A stretch of DNA of 64,000 nt from Allomuricauda sp. M10 (GCF_020782875.1 NZ_JAJGBN010000002.1:186001-250000), one strand, 5' to 3'. Positions 8,445 to 17,458 are shown, counted from the first letter of the stretch. Notes: generated by a model from the letters alone, not told the origin. Translations and numbers: made by a program.

Positions 8445-8721
8445 ATCGAAAGTTTTTAAATTGTATAAACCGAAACTACCGATGGATTTTTTGAAGGCTT
8501 TCCTCAATTCATTTTAAGGTTGACTTAAATCATTCAAAACAGAAAATTTTAAACCTGAACAGGCTAAAAGGAAACGGTTATACCGCCATTTTAACATTTT
8601 ATAAAGTATTGAATTTTAAACTCTTAATGTTTTCATAAATATGAAAATCTGATGGTTCCATAGCTAGAAAATATAATGGCATGAACTATATTTAACGGAC
8701 GGAGCATAACTTTAAACGAAA

Positions 8722-8949
8722 ATGACACAAGAGTTACTAGCACACGCCGCGGAGTTTGAAAACAGACCCATGAGCCACATGTCTACCAGTGACAGGGTAG
8801 AAGCCTCCAGAGAGGCCAAAAAACTCATTCTTTCCATAAACGAGATCTACAAAAAGACCAAGGACTCCAAATTAATGGAGGTAATGAAAAGCCTGACCGA
8901 AAAAAAGCGTAAAATAGAAAAGCGCTTGAACGGGACACCGTTGGTTTAG
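8722..8949 (+). CDS. Small conserved-looking helical protein (75 aa)
   Basis: Highly charged and all-helical, with a basic C-terminal half (KKTKDSKLMEVMKSLTEKKRKIEKRL). There is no signal peptide or membrane segment. I do not recognise a named family. TATATTTA and TAACTTTA elements lie shortly before the ATG and could serve as the promoter. A terminator follows at 9059. Confidence 0.65.
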   Translation: MTQELLAHAAEFENRPMSHMSTSDRVEASREAKKLILSINEIYKKTKDSKLMEVMKSLTEKKRKIEKRLNGTPLV

Positions 8950-9058
8950 ACCTTTCACTTATCCCATTCATTACCAAAGCTTTATATTCTGGATTAAAAT
9001 CGAAACTTACCCAATTTTTAAGTGTTTGATTTACAATTTATTGGAGATGCTTTTCAGT

Positions 9059-9087
9059 AAAAAACCGCTCTTTTGGCGGTTTTTCCA
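9059..9087 (+). terminator. Intrinsic terminator
   Basis: AAAACCGC (9061-9068) pairs with GCGGTTTT (9076-9083) around a 7-base loop; flanking A and T runs extend the stem. It lies about 110 bases after the 75-aa protein gene. Confidence 0.8.
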
Positions 9088-9214
9088 TTTACAAAGCATT
9101 TTTTACCAATTATGTTCTTATTCCTGCAACGAATAAAATTGTAATTTGTAGGGAAAGTGTTTTGACTAATTTCGAAGAGCAATTAACTCAGAAGAAAAGC
9201 TAACACTCAATAAA

Positions 9215-9316
9215 ATGAACACTATAGAAGCAAAATTAGGATACCTCTTTTGGTATTTTGCCATTGCACTTTCCGTTTATTCCCTCATTAGCAGTCTTTA
9301 CAATTATATTTTTTGA
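9215..9316 (+). CDS. Possible 33-aa single-pass membrane peptide
   Basis: Open frame from ATG 9215 to TGA 9316. It encodes MNTIEAKLGYLFWYF followed by a hydrophobic stretch (AIALSVYSLISSLYNYIF), i.e. a short polar N-terminus and one membrane helix reaching the C-terminus. It sits in its own transcription space between a terminator at 9059 and one at 9370. That isolation and the clean hydrophobic pattern support a real small protein; no family is known to me. Confidence 0.45.
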   Translation: MNTIEAKLGYLFWYFAIALSVYSLISSLYNYIF

Positions 9317-9369
9317 GCTTACCTAAACACTAACCTTAAGAAATTCCTGTAGTTATTAATGTCTCTATT

Positions 9370-9400
9370 AAGGCACCTTCCTAGGTGCCTTTTCCTTTTA
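9370..9400 (+). terminator. Intrinsic terminator, shared between converging genes
   Basis: A perfect 9-bp stem AAGGCACCT/AGGTGCCTT with loop TCCT is followed by TTCCTTTT. It ends the small membrane peptide transcript and lies next to the stop codon of the convergent pyruvate kinase-like gene. Confidence 0.85.
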
Positions 9401-9401
9401 A

Positions 9402-11216
9402 TCACCATTCCATTTTGGGCAACATGACTTCTTTTTTATCATGGGAGTTTTCCATGTTCACCAACACCTCATCCAAAAAGGAAATGGCTTTATGTATATG
9501 AGGCCCTTTGTTCAACATAACGCATTCTGCTTGTACCGAAGAGGTAATATCGGTAATCTCGGACCGGGAAGGTATTCCTTTTTTGGCCAAACTTTCCAAA
9601 ACCTGGGTGGCCCAAACCACAGGAATATGGGCCGCACTGCAAAAGGACAGGATTCCTTCCTGCACCATGGCCATATTTTTCCAACCTACTTCCAATGCCA
9701 AATCGCCACGGGCAATCATCACCCCTATTTTCTTGGCCTGCATGGCGGTGATCAAAATGCCGACCAAATTTTTGTAGGCCATTTGCGTCTCGATCTTCAA
9801 AATAAGACCGAGGGAATCCTTTACGCCGAGCTTTTCCATTTCCTGTAAAAGTTCCCGAACGTCATCTTCCGTATTTACAAAGGAGAAGTTTACGATATCG
9901 GCATGCTGGGCCACAAATCTTAAATCTTCCTTGTCCTTTTCAGTCAATCCGGAAATACCCAAATCGATGGTCGGCACATTGATGCCCTTTTCCGATTTTA
10001 ATTTTGAACCTTTGGCATCAGCCCTTGTAATTTCCACCTTGAACCATTCAGGATGGGTTTCCACCACAATCCCTTCAATCTTCCCGTCATCAAATAGAAT
10101 AGGTGCGCCAACTTGCATGCGTTGAACCATTTCTGGGGGACTACAACCAATTCTTGCTGGCTCCTTTAGATTTCCTTCTTTATCAAAAAGGGGCAAAACC
10201 GCTTGGTCCCAATGGGAACCGACCAAAAGAAAATCGCCTTCCCGAAGCAACACATGCTGCTCCATACCCGGAAGTTTCCCAACGGTTCCTGTTTTTAATT
10301 TTTTCCTGGATGGTTTTAACGTGGTACCCGTTGCCAAGGTGATGGATTTAGGACTCAGTAAAAGGACATAATCATCATCAATTTGCACTACTTTGATTTT
10401 TCTTGATCTTCCACTAGCATCCTTTAGTTTGATGTCATCCCCAACACGAAGACTCTCCATCCATTGTTTATCCACAGGAATTTCATTGGATTTTAGTTCC
10501 CTATCCCCTTCCGCAACCAATTTGATGAATGCCATTCCCTTTTCTCCATGGGCGCTCTTTAAGGATTTGATTTTCTTGATTTTCGGACCTTCGGGGATTA
10601 CTCCTGTCCTGATTTTGGGCCCTGCAAGGTCCATGGCAATGGTCACTTTAGTGGCACACTCATGCTCTGCTTTACGAATGTTTTCAATGATTGATTTCCA
10701 AACTTTCGAACCATCATGGGCACAATTGATCCGGGCACAGTCCATCCCATTTTTCACCATGCCCAAAACTAGGTGATAGTCGGTGGCCGCTTCCGAAGGT
10801 TGGGTTACCATGATGCGAACCCTCCTATCTTTTATAGGTGCTCCAAAAATCTTGTCGGTGTGTTTGTGCAACATTTTCTTTCCCTCACCAATGGATAAAT
10901 AGTTGGCATCGGCAGTATCTGATGGTTTGGATCTCAGTCCGTCCACCATGGATTTTAAATTCACCAAACTTCCCAAAATATTTCCTTCGGCATTTGCCAA
11001 ACGGGTTAAGCCCAACTGTTTCAAGGATTTTTGCATTCCCCGCACATCTAGACTTCGAAAGGCTGCATAATGCATCAGATTTTGAGCGCTTGTGACATAT
11101 CTAGGGCACACCAAGGTGGTTTTAGAATGAATCTCCTCATCCTGTTCCCTGACCAAATGAATGACCTCCTCCAATTGGACGGCCAAATGATCAAGTTGTT
11201 CCTGGGTGGCAGGCAT
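9402..11216 (-). CDS. Pyruvate kinase-like protein with N-terminal extension, no C-domain
   Basis: 604 residues. About 125 N-terminal residues have no counterpart in standard pyruvate kinase. The barrel then follows: RVRIMVTQPSEA...GMDCARINCAHDG (usual CTIGPAS...GM-VARLNFSHG), DLAGPKIRTG, an enlarged B domain with basic inserts, LILKIET with the catalytic Lys, ARGDLALEVG, ATQVLESL and PSRSEITDI. The usual MLSGET loop is MLNKGPH, losing the GE pair, and the chain ends soon after, so the regulatory C-terminal domain is absent. It may be a divergent, non-allosteric pyruvate kinase or an enzyme of related chemistry. It is a single gene. Confidence 0.8.
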   Translation of the reverse strand: MPATQEQLDHLAVQLEEVIHLVREQDEEIHSKTTLVCPRYVTSAQNLMHYAAFRSLDVRGMQKSLKQLGLTRLANAEGNILGSLVNLKSMVDGLRSKPSDTADANYLSIGEGKKMLHKHTDKIFGAPIKDRRVRIMVTQPSEAATDYHLVLGMVKNGMDCARINCAHDGSKVWKSIIENIRKAEHECATKVTIAMDLAGPKIRTGVIPEGPKIKKIKSLKSAHGEKGMAFIKLVAEGDRELKSNEIPVDKQWMESLRVGDDIKLKDASGRSRKIKVVQIDDDYVLLLSPKSITLATGTTLKPSRKKLKTGTVGKLPGMEQHVLLREGDFLLVGSHWDQAVLPLFDKEGNLKEPARIGCSPPEMVQRMQVGAPILFDDGKIEGIVVETHPEWFKVEITRADAKGSKLKSEKGINVPTIDLGISGLTEKDKEDLRFVAQHADIVNFSFVNTEDDVRELLQEMEKLGVKDSLGLILKIETQMAYKNLVGILITAMQAKKIGVMIARGDLALEVGWKNMAMVQEGILSFCSAAHIPVVWATQVLESLAKKGIPSRSEITDITSSVQAECVMLNKGPHIHKAISFLDEVLVNMENSHDKKEVMLPKMEW

Positions 11217-11287
11217 GGAAATAACTTTTCCTAAAGATCGGAAGGAAGTAGTTCAAAAAAACTGACAATGGTCAGACCCCAATCCAA

Positions 11288-12832
11288 TTACCAAATAGAT
11301 TCCATTTTTTTGATACTTTCTACCGTTACATTGGCTTCAGGATCCTTATTTTGAATGGTGATGGAATTATAAGGCTCGTTCGGGAAAATTTGTTCCGTCA
11401 TTACCAACAAACCATCGTTGATAAATACCTCAATGGAAGATTGATCCAACAGAATTTTCAACTCCAAATCATCACCATCTAAAAGTTGTAGGGGCGCAAT
11501 ATGGATTTTGTTTCCAAAATCCTCTTGAAAATCTACTTTTCCAGATTTTCTTCGATCCAAAATAAACTGATTGTTATCGGCGTCCAAGGTCAAAACCAAA
11601 GTCTCTCCCAAGGCATTCTTAAAATTGATACTAAAATCTTTTGATGTGGTTTTTAGTTGGGTCACGGATTGATTCATCCCCTCAATAGTTTTTGTAGTCG
11701 TTTCACTTGGACCCACAATCCATGTTTTGGAAAGTTCCGAGGAGGCCAAACCATCTATTCCACTTATAGGGTAATTGGTCAAATAATACTCCAATCCGAT
11801 TTTTTTGAGTTTCAATTTTCTTGGAACGGTCATGGAGCTTCGCCATTTTTCCGTTGGTGTATCCCTGGCATAAGTCCAATTGCTCATCCATCCAATAAAA
11901 ATTCGATCACCGTTAGGCTCATTATTATAAGTAACCCCAGCATAGTTATCGGTACCGTAATCTACCCATTTGGGTTCCTTTTGATCAGTGGTAAAGGTTT
12001 CACCATCAAAATTTCCAATAAAATATTGGGTGCCACTGCCTCCATTGGGCGCTCCTGGGTTTATACTGATGAGCAATACCCATTTGGACTCCGTCTCTCC
12101 CTCCACCCGTAACGGAAAAAGGTCTGGACATTCCCAAACACCACCATGAGCTCCATATTCCTTTCCAAATTGCCCTGCTAATGTCCAATCCTTAAGGTTG
12201 GGCGAGGTATAAAATTGGGCGTGGTCCCCTGCCACTAAAGTCAAAATCCATTTTTTGGATGCTTCATGCCAAGTAACCTTGGGATCCCTAAAATCCTTGA
12301 TGCCTTCATTGCCGATAACGGGGTTGCCCTCATATTTGGTCCAGGTTTCGCCGTTATCCAGACTGTAAGCGATCCCTTGTGTTTGAAAATCAGTTCTACC
12401 AGCTTTTTCCCCATCCATGTTGTGATACGTAAAAATAGCCACCAAAGGTGTTTCCCCATTTGTGGCAAACCCAGAAGTGTTTTGTTTGTCCACAACGGCA
12501 CTTCCTGAAAAAATCAATCCATGCTCGTCCGGATATAAGGCAATGGGTTTGTGTTCCCAGTGGACCAAATCCTTGCTCACGGCGTGTCCCCAGTGCATAG
12601 GTCCCCAAACGGTATCGTCAGGATAATATTGATAGAACAAGTGGTACACCCCATCATGGTAGACCATGCCATTGGGGTCGTTCATCCAATTTGCTTCTGG
12701 GGAAAAATGAAACTGTGGTCGGTAAGGTTCTGAATAATACTCGGGTTCTTGGGCAGTTTCAACTTCCGTTTGCTTTTCCTTGCAACCCAAAACCAATAGG
12801 ACCAAGGCCCAAAAAAAGTACAACTTGTTCAT
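11288..12832 (-). CDS. GH32 fructan/sucrose hydrolase lipoprotein
   Basis: 514 residues from ATG 12832. A lipoprotein signal ends in LGC (Cys17), so the enzyme is probably anchored at the cell surface or periplasm. The GH32 landmarks are WMNDPNG (nucleophile Asp52), FRDPKV (transition-state stabiliser) and WECPDLF (acid/base Glu) in order, followed by the C-terminal beta-sandwich with the SIEVFINDG motif. The activity is release of fructose from levan, inulin or sucrose; which of these cannot be read from sequence. It stands alone, without a SusC/D pair beside it. Confidence 0.93.
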   Translation of the reverse strand: MNKLYFFWALVLLVLGCKEKQTEVETAQEPEYYSEPYRPQFHFSPEANWMNDPNGMVYHDGVYHLFYQYYPDDTVWGPMHWGHAVSKDLVHWEHKPIALYPDEHGLIFSGSAVVDKQNTSGFATNGETPLVAIFTYHNMDGEKAGRTDFQTQGIAYSLDNGETWTKYEGNPVIGNEGIKDFRDPKVTWHEASKKWILTLVAGDHAQFYTSPNLKDWTLAGQFGKEYGAHGGVWECPDLFPLRVEGETESKWVLLISINPGAPNGGSGTQYFIGNFDGETFTTDQKEPKWVDYGTDNYAGVTYNNEPNGDRIFIGWMSNWTYARDTPTEKWRSSMTVPRKLKLKKIGLEYYLTNYPISGIDGLASSELSKTWIVGPSETTTKTIEGMNQSVTQLKTTSKDFSINFKNALGETLVLTLDADNNQFILDRRKSGKVDFQEDFGNKIHIAPLQLLDGDDLELKILLDQSSIEVFINDGLLVMTEQIFPNEPYNSITIQNKDPEANVTVESIKKMESIW

Positions 12833-12997
12833 CAATGTGCATTTGGTTGAAGATAATCATTTTATGCGGACAGAAAGTATCCTCTCCACTTTTGGAAGAA
12901 GGTTAACATTAAATAAAGCAAACATCAATTGGCCATCGAAACAGAAAAATCTACCTATCTTTAAACTGCATTTTGCAATCTCTTTCTAAATTCAAAT

Positions 12998-13615
12998 GTG
13001 TTGAGCAAAAGCCTTCTTTTGATCCTTACGCGAAACCCCGAACTTGGTAAATGCAAGACCCGATTGGCCGCTACGGTCGGGGATTCCGCTGCGCTAGAAA
13101 TCTATAAGTTTCTCTTGAACCACACGGTTTCACTGACCAAAGGTTTAAGCGTGGGTAAATGGGTCTTTTATTCGGAGGAGATTTGGAAAGATGATATTTG
13201 GGACAACCACATCTATCAAAAAAAAATACAGGTGGGCAAAAATCTTGGGGAACGGATGTTGAATGCTTTCAAGGAAGGTTTTCAGGCTGGGTTCGACCAA
13301 GTCATCATTATTGGAAGTGATATGTACCACTTGACCCAGAAGGATCTTGAAGAAGCCTTTCACCAGTTGAAAAATCATGATTATGTGGTAGGCCCAGCGG
13401 AAGATGGCGGATATTACCTATTGGGTATGAGGCAATTGAATGAAAAATTGTTTCAGAACAAAACGTGGGGAACGGAAACGGTACTTGCATCGACATTACA
13501 TGATTTAGATGGAGCCAACATTGCCCTTTTGGACGAACGAAACGATGTGGATTATTACGAAGACATCAAAGATATTGGGGTGTTTCAGCCCTTTTTAAAA
13601 CATATAAAAACATGA
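12998..13615 (+). CDS. TIGR04282/DUF2064 glycosyltransferase-like protein of arsenosugar cluster
   Basis: 205 residues with the GT-A like nucleotide-binding fold of DUF2064: TRNPELGKCKTRLA near the N-terminus, IIGSDMYHLT for the DxD-type region, and VGPAEDGGYYLLGM. Members of this group are named TIGR04282 arsenosugar biosynthesis glycosyltransferases because they sit with arsM, as here. The start is GTG 12998; the ATG two bases upstream is out of frame and stops at once. The 3' end overlaps the next gene by 4 bases (ATGA), so the three genes up to 15389 form one operon. Confidence 0.87.
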   Translation: MLSKSLLLILTRNPELGKCKTRLAATVGDSAALEIYKFLLNHTVSLTKGLSVGKWVFYSEEIWKDDIWDNHIYQKKIQVGKNLGERMLNAFKEGFQAGFDQVIIIGSDMYHLTQKDLEEAFHQLKNHDYVVGPAEDGGYYLLGMRQLNEKLFQNKTWGTETVLASTLHDLDGANIALLDERNDVDYYEDIKDIGVFQPFLKHIKT

Positions 13616-14427
13616 CGCAGGAACAATTAGAAGAATCTGTTGAATATTTGAAAAAACGGGGATTCGAAACCCCAGAAATAGGCATTGTGTTGGGCACAGG
13701 CCTAGGCCAATTGATCGATCATATCGAAAATCCAATCGAGGCCCATTACAACCATATCCCGCACTTTCCATTGGCCACGGTGGAGTTCCACACCGGTAAA
13801 TTGATCTTCGGGATCATCGAGGGCAAAAAGACCGTGGTGATGCAGGGTCGTTTCCATTTGTACGAAGGGTACGATTTTGTGGACATTACCTACCCCATCC
13901 GGGTCATGCATTTGTTGGGCATCAAAAAACTGTTCATTTCCAATGCGGCAGGTGCCATTAACCTCAACTTTAAAAAAGGGGACATCATGCTGATCGAGGA
14001 CCATATCAATCTGCAAGGTGGGTCTCCTTTGGCATTCCGCAACGTATCCGAGTTCGGCAATCGGTTTGTGGATATGAGTGAACCTTATGATGTGGACATG
14101 TGCAAAAAGATCCATGCCATTGCCACAAGGGAGAAGGTTTCCATCCAAAAGGGAGTTTATGCCTCTGTGGTAGGACCTCAACTAGAAACCAAGGCGGAAT
14201 ATCGGATGTTGAAAATTTTAGGTGCAGATGCCGTAGGAATGAGTACGGTACCCGAAGTAATTGTTGCCAATCATTTACGACTACCTGTTGTAGCGGTATC
14301 TGTTATGACGGATGAATGCGACCCGGATAACCTGGAACCTGTTAATATTCAGGAGATTCTGGACATAGCAGCCAAAGCAGAACCCAAAATGATCAAATTA
14401 TTCAGAGAACTAATCAAGGAGATATGA
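13612..14427 (+). CDS. Purine nucleoside phosphorylase, trimeric type
   Basis: 271 residues of the PNP/MTAP family, which cleave purine nucleosides with phosphate. Visible are GTGLGQL (phosphate loop), GRFHLYEGY, NAAGAIN, and VGPQLETKAEYRM. At the base-recognition position, where human PNP has Asn243 in TNK, this protein has Asp234 in MTDECDP; methylthioadenosine phosphorylases also use Asp there to bind 6-amino purines. Between a DUF2064 protein and ArsM it could remove adenine from an arsenic-bearing 5'-deoxyadenosine. That link is inference from context. It overlaps both neighbours by 4 bases. Confidence 0.9.
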   Translation: MTQEQLEESVEYLKKRGFETPEIGIVLGTGLGQLIDHIENPIEAHYNHIPHFPLATVEFHTGKLIFGIIEGKKTVVMQGRFHLYEGYDFVDITYPIRVMHLLGIKKLFISNAAGAINLNFKKGDIMLIEDHINLQGGSPLAFRNVSEFGNRFVDMSEPYDVDMCKKIHAIATREKVSIQKGVYASVVGPQLETKAEYRMLKILGADAVGMSTVPEVIVANHLRLPVVAVSVMTDECDPDNLEPVNIQEILDIAAKAEPKMIKLFRELIKEI

Positions 14428-15389
14428 GCTATTTAGATGCTACCCAAGACCTTTACAAAGAAGCAGCCCTCACCCCAGATGTTGGGCTTTGTTGTACCAC
14501 TACACCCGTTTGGCAATTCCCAGGATTGTCCATTCCCAAGATCATGCAAGAAATGAACTATGGGTGCGGAAGTACGGTTTCGGCCCAAGATTTGGTCAAC
14601 AATCCCAAAATTCTCTATGTGGGTGTTGGCGGAGGCATGGAACTGCTTCAATTTGCCTATTTCTCTAGACAAAAAGGAGGGGTAACTGGTGTAGATACTG
14701 TGGATGAAATGTTGGAGGCTTCAAAAAAGAACTTCAAAATAGCAGAAGAAGAAAACGATTGGTTCCAAAGTGATTTTGTGAACTTGGTAAAGGGTGATGC
14801 ACTAAACCTTCCTGTTGAGAATGAAAGTATTGATGTGGCTGCACAGAACTGCCTTTTCAATATCTTTAAAATGGAAGACCTTAAAAAAGCCGTTGGTGAA
14901 ATGTACCGCGTACTGAAACCCCACGGGCGATTGGTGATGAGCGATCCCATTTGCGAACAGCCGATGAACGATACCCTCCGAAATGATGATAGGTTGCGCG
15001 CTCAATGTTTAAGTGGCAGTATTCCGTTGAAAGATTATGTGAAGGTGCTTACTGATGCAGGATTTGGGACCATCGAAATAAGAGGTAGAAGATCGTACCG
15101 TGTTTTATCTCCCAACCATTACCCTACAGATGAACTCATCCATATTGAATCTATAGAAATTGCTGCCATTAAAGATCCCATGCCTGCGGATGGCCCTTGC
15201 ATGTTCACGGGCAAAACAGCTATTTATTATGGGAACGAGGAATATTTTGACGATAAGAAAGGGCACGTACTTTTACAGAATCAACCTTTAGCAGTTTGTG
15301 ACAAAACGGCGGCCGCTTTAGCCAAAGAATCGGATGAAATCCATGTAAGCGAAAGTACCTGGCACTATAATGGCGGGGGTTGTTGCTAA
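14424..15389 (+). CDS. arsM: Arsenite methyltransferase of the arsenosugar type
   Basis: 321 residues. A SAM-dependent methyltransferase core (VGVGGGMELL as motif I near residue 73, and MYRVLKPHGRLVMSDP) is combined with cysteines expected to hold As(III): Cys23-Cys24, Cys48, a Cys in QNCLFN, and a terminal GGGCC. This matches the arsenosugar-biosynthesis ArsM group rather than ordinary ArsM, with DUF2064 and PNP partners upstream. The radical SAM enzyme ArsS, which usually completes this set, is not in the window. Its TAA (15389) directly abuts the stop of the convergent amidase. Confidence 0.9.
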   Translation: MSYLDATQDLYKEAALTPDVGLCCTTTPVWQFPGLSIPKIMQEMNYGCGSTVSAQDLVNNPKILYVGVGGGMELLQFAYFSRQKGGVTGVDTVDEMLEASKKNFKIAEEENDWFQSDFVNLVKGDALNLPVENESIDVAAQNCLFNIFKMEDLKKAVGEMYRVLKPHGRLVMSDPICEQPMNDTLRNDDRLRAQCLSGSIPLKDYVKVLTDAGFGTIEIRGRRSYRVLSPNHYPTDELIHIESIEIAAIKDPMPADGPCMFTGKTAIYYGNEEYFDDKKGHVLLQNQPLAVCDKTAAALAKESDEIHVSESTWHYNGGGCC

Positions 15390-16418
15390 TTATTTGGCAG
15401 TAAAATCTTTGGAAGATTCATAGTCCAAAAGGATTCCTTCTGAAATCCATTTTGCTAAGGCCTGTCTGTTATCCGGATCCAAAATACGGCGTTGGTCGAG
15501 CTTGCTTCGGATGTTCCCTATTTCAATATAGGCCATGGCCGGAAGGGTATTTTTCACCAAGTAAAGGCCACTACGCTCCATAAAAGTGCCGCTGTACACC
15601 CTATTCGGTTGAAATTTCTTGTATTTCGCCAAAAACGTTTGGTGTATGCTTTCGGCCAATCGTTGACCGTTTTTGCTTTTTTCGTGATGGTAAAAGAACA
15701 CATCGATATTGGTTCCTTTACTACGACTATCCACATGAGTCACTAAAAGACGTTGGTATTTTCCCTTGTTCTTTAAGTATAAGTCGTTAACAGCTTCGGT
15801 GCGTTGTTTTAGTCGTGCCAACTGCCCAAGTGGAATGGCATTGGAAAGTACGGTTTCATCTGTATCGAGTTCCAGAACACGTTGATCACGGATTCCATCA
15901 TTTTCATCCTGAACAATGATATGTACCTCAGCACCATGCGACATCAACTCACGCGCCAGGCGCAAGGTCACGTCATAGGCGTACTCATCCTCGGCAATCA
16001 GTTTGTCTTCATATTTTTCAACGGCTCCCGGATCGGGACCACCGTGACCTGAGATTAGATAGTAGACCGTGTCATCCAAACGGTTGCTAACGGAATCAAT
16101 TTTGGCGAAATCCTTACCGAAAATAGGATATGAAATCCCCGTATCTGTTTCTTCGACCTTTTTTAAGGCCAAGGTATCCGGCAATATATATGAATGGCCC
16201 ACGTATAGGGATTCGCTTTCACCCAATCGTTCGGAATTGAGCTCCACAAACCTGTTGTAATATTTGGTGGGACTGACATTGTATCGGCGCAGTAAAGAAT
16301 AAATGCCATCGCCTTTTTCGGCCACCACACTGGACAAAGATTTTTGTGCCCCAACGAAAATGGGGAACAACAACATACATATCAATAGAAATGAAAAGGG
16401 GTTCTTTTGGTCTATCAT
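15390..16418 (-). CDS. N-acetylmuramoyl-L-alanine amidase with LysM-like domain
   Basis: 342 residues: signal peptide or anchor (residues 8-24), a LysM-like domain (VVAEKGDGIYSLLRRYNVS...VGHSYILPD), then an Amidase_3 domain. Zinc and catalytic residues can be seen: His in SGHGGPDPGA, Glu in LIAEDEYAYDV, His in VTHVDSRS, and Glu in YIEIGNI. It cleaves the amide between MurNAc and the stem peptide in the periplasm, for cell separation or turnover. The ATG at 16418 directly follows the TAA of the upstream paralogue, so the two are one unit and probably act on the same substrate. Confidence 0.9.
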   Translation of the reverse strand: MIDQKNPFSFLLICMLLFPIFVGAQKSLSSVVAEKGDGIYSLLRRYNVSPTKYYNRFVELNSERLGESESLYVGHSYILPDTLALKKVEETDTGISYPIFGKDFAKIDSVSNRLDDTVYYLISGHGGPDPGAVEKYEDKLIAEDEYAYDVTLRLARELMSHGAEVHIIVQDENDGIRDQRVLELDTDETVLSNAIPLGQLARLKQRTEAVNDLYLKNKGKYQRLLVTHVDSRSKGTNIDVFFYHHEKSKNGQRLAESIHQTFLAKYKKFQPNRVYSGTFMERSGLYLVKNTLPAMAYIEIGNIRSKLDQRRILDPDNRQALAKWISEGILLDYESSKDFTAK

Positions 16419-17357
16419 TTAATTTTCAATTTCCAGGTCCACGAAGTCGTTTATGATCCCGTTGCTGATCCAACCTGCAAATTTCTTCTTGTCAGGACGG
16501 ACCGCAATTTTATCATTCGATTCCTTGGAGGTGTTCTCCAGTGTCAGCAAACTAATGGCTGGCAGCATATTTTTTGCCAAATATAAGCTGTTCTGGTCTT
16601 CAAAAATCATATTGACATCTTTATACGATTTATTGGAAATACTGTTCTTCCTAAAAACGTTCTTGATATTCTCGGCAAATCGCTGTCCTTGTTCACTTTT
16701 GTTGTAGTGATACACGGCAACATCCATATTGGTCTTTTCAGTTACATCATTGGCACGAATGATGAGTGCTCGTTGGTATTTGCCGCTGTTTTGAAGGTAT
16801 CGTTTGTTGATCACTTCAACATACTTGCCCATTCGTTGGTTTTCTGTTAGCATGATACTGTCTGAAACCTCCGTTCCCGGCATTTCTTTTCCCAAGATGT
16901 ATACTTTGGCCCCATTCACCATAAGATCGGCGGCCAGACTTTGTGCAACCTCTTTCACAAAGCTGTCATCCGCATTTTTATTGGAATCCACAATGAGGTA
17001 ATACACCGCATCCTTGAGTTTTTCGCTCTTTAGGTTCATTTGGGCCAGTTCCTTGTCAAAAATAGGAGTCTCGGTACCTTCAGTGGGTTTGACCAATACA
17101 CCCGTTTTTTTAAAGGAATCCGGAGATTGCGGAATTTTGTATTCCACCCCGACCTTCAAATAACTGCCATCCTTGATCTGGTCGGCATTTAACGTCACAA
17201 ATTCCTCATAATGTTTAGCGGGATCTAGCCCTTGTTTCCGAAGCATGGAAAATATCCCATCCCCTTGTTCGGCCACGACTTTGTAATACGGTTGTTCCTG
17301 GGCAAAAATTGCAAAGCACGCCCAAGCCCAAATAATGAGAGTTGATACTGATTTCAT
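16419..17357 (-). CDS. Amidase paralogue with lost zinc ligands
   Basis: 312 residues with the same plan as the following gene: signal peptide (about 1-19), LysM-like domain (VVAEQGDGIFSMLRKQGLDP...), then an Amidase_3-like domain. The catalytic landmarks are gone. Where the partner has YYLISGHGGPDPGA this protein has YYLIVDSNKNAD, and where the partner has VTHVDSRS it has IIRANDVTEK, so both zinc histidines are missing; a Glu near the C-terminus remains (LLTLENT). It is probably a non-catalytic regulator or binding partner of the active amidase, comparable in logic to degenerate activators of cell-wall hydrolases. That role is inference. Confidence 0.82.
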   Translation of the reverse strand: MKSVSTLIIWAWACFAIFAQEQPYYKVVAEQGDGIFSMLRKQGLDPAKHYEEFVTLNADQIKDGSYLKVGVEYKIPQSPDSFKKTGVLVKPTEGTETPIFDKELAQMNLKSEKLKDAVYYLIVDSNKNADDSFVKEVAQSLAADLMVNGAKVYILGKEMPGTEVSDSIMLTENQRMGKYVEVINKRYLQNSGKYQRALIIRANDVTEKTNMDVAVYHYNKSEQGQRFAENIKNVFRKNSISNKSYKDVNMIFEDQNSLYLAKNMLPAISLLTLENTSKESNDKIAVRPDKKKFAGWISNGIINDFVDLEIEN

Positions 17358-17458
17358 TACTGTAATTTTTAGGGGAAGGGGTGTACTACAAAGATGGCGA
17401 AAAAAGAGAAACCATGGCCCCAGGATCGCAAAAAAATTCGTGCAATCCCATTCAATAC

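Noticed and set aside
11288..12832. GH32 gene as part of a polysaccharide utilisation locus
   Set aside because: No SusC/SusD or regulator gene lies beside it; it appears alone.
12996..13004. ATG just before the DUF2064 gene as its start
   Set aside because: It is in another frame and meets a stop after one codon; GTG 12998 is in frame.
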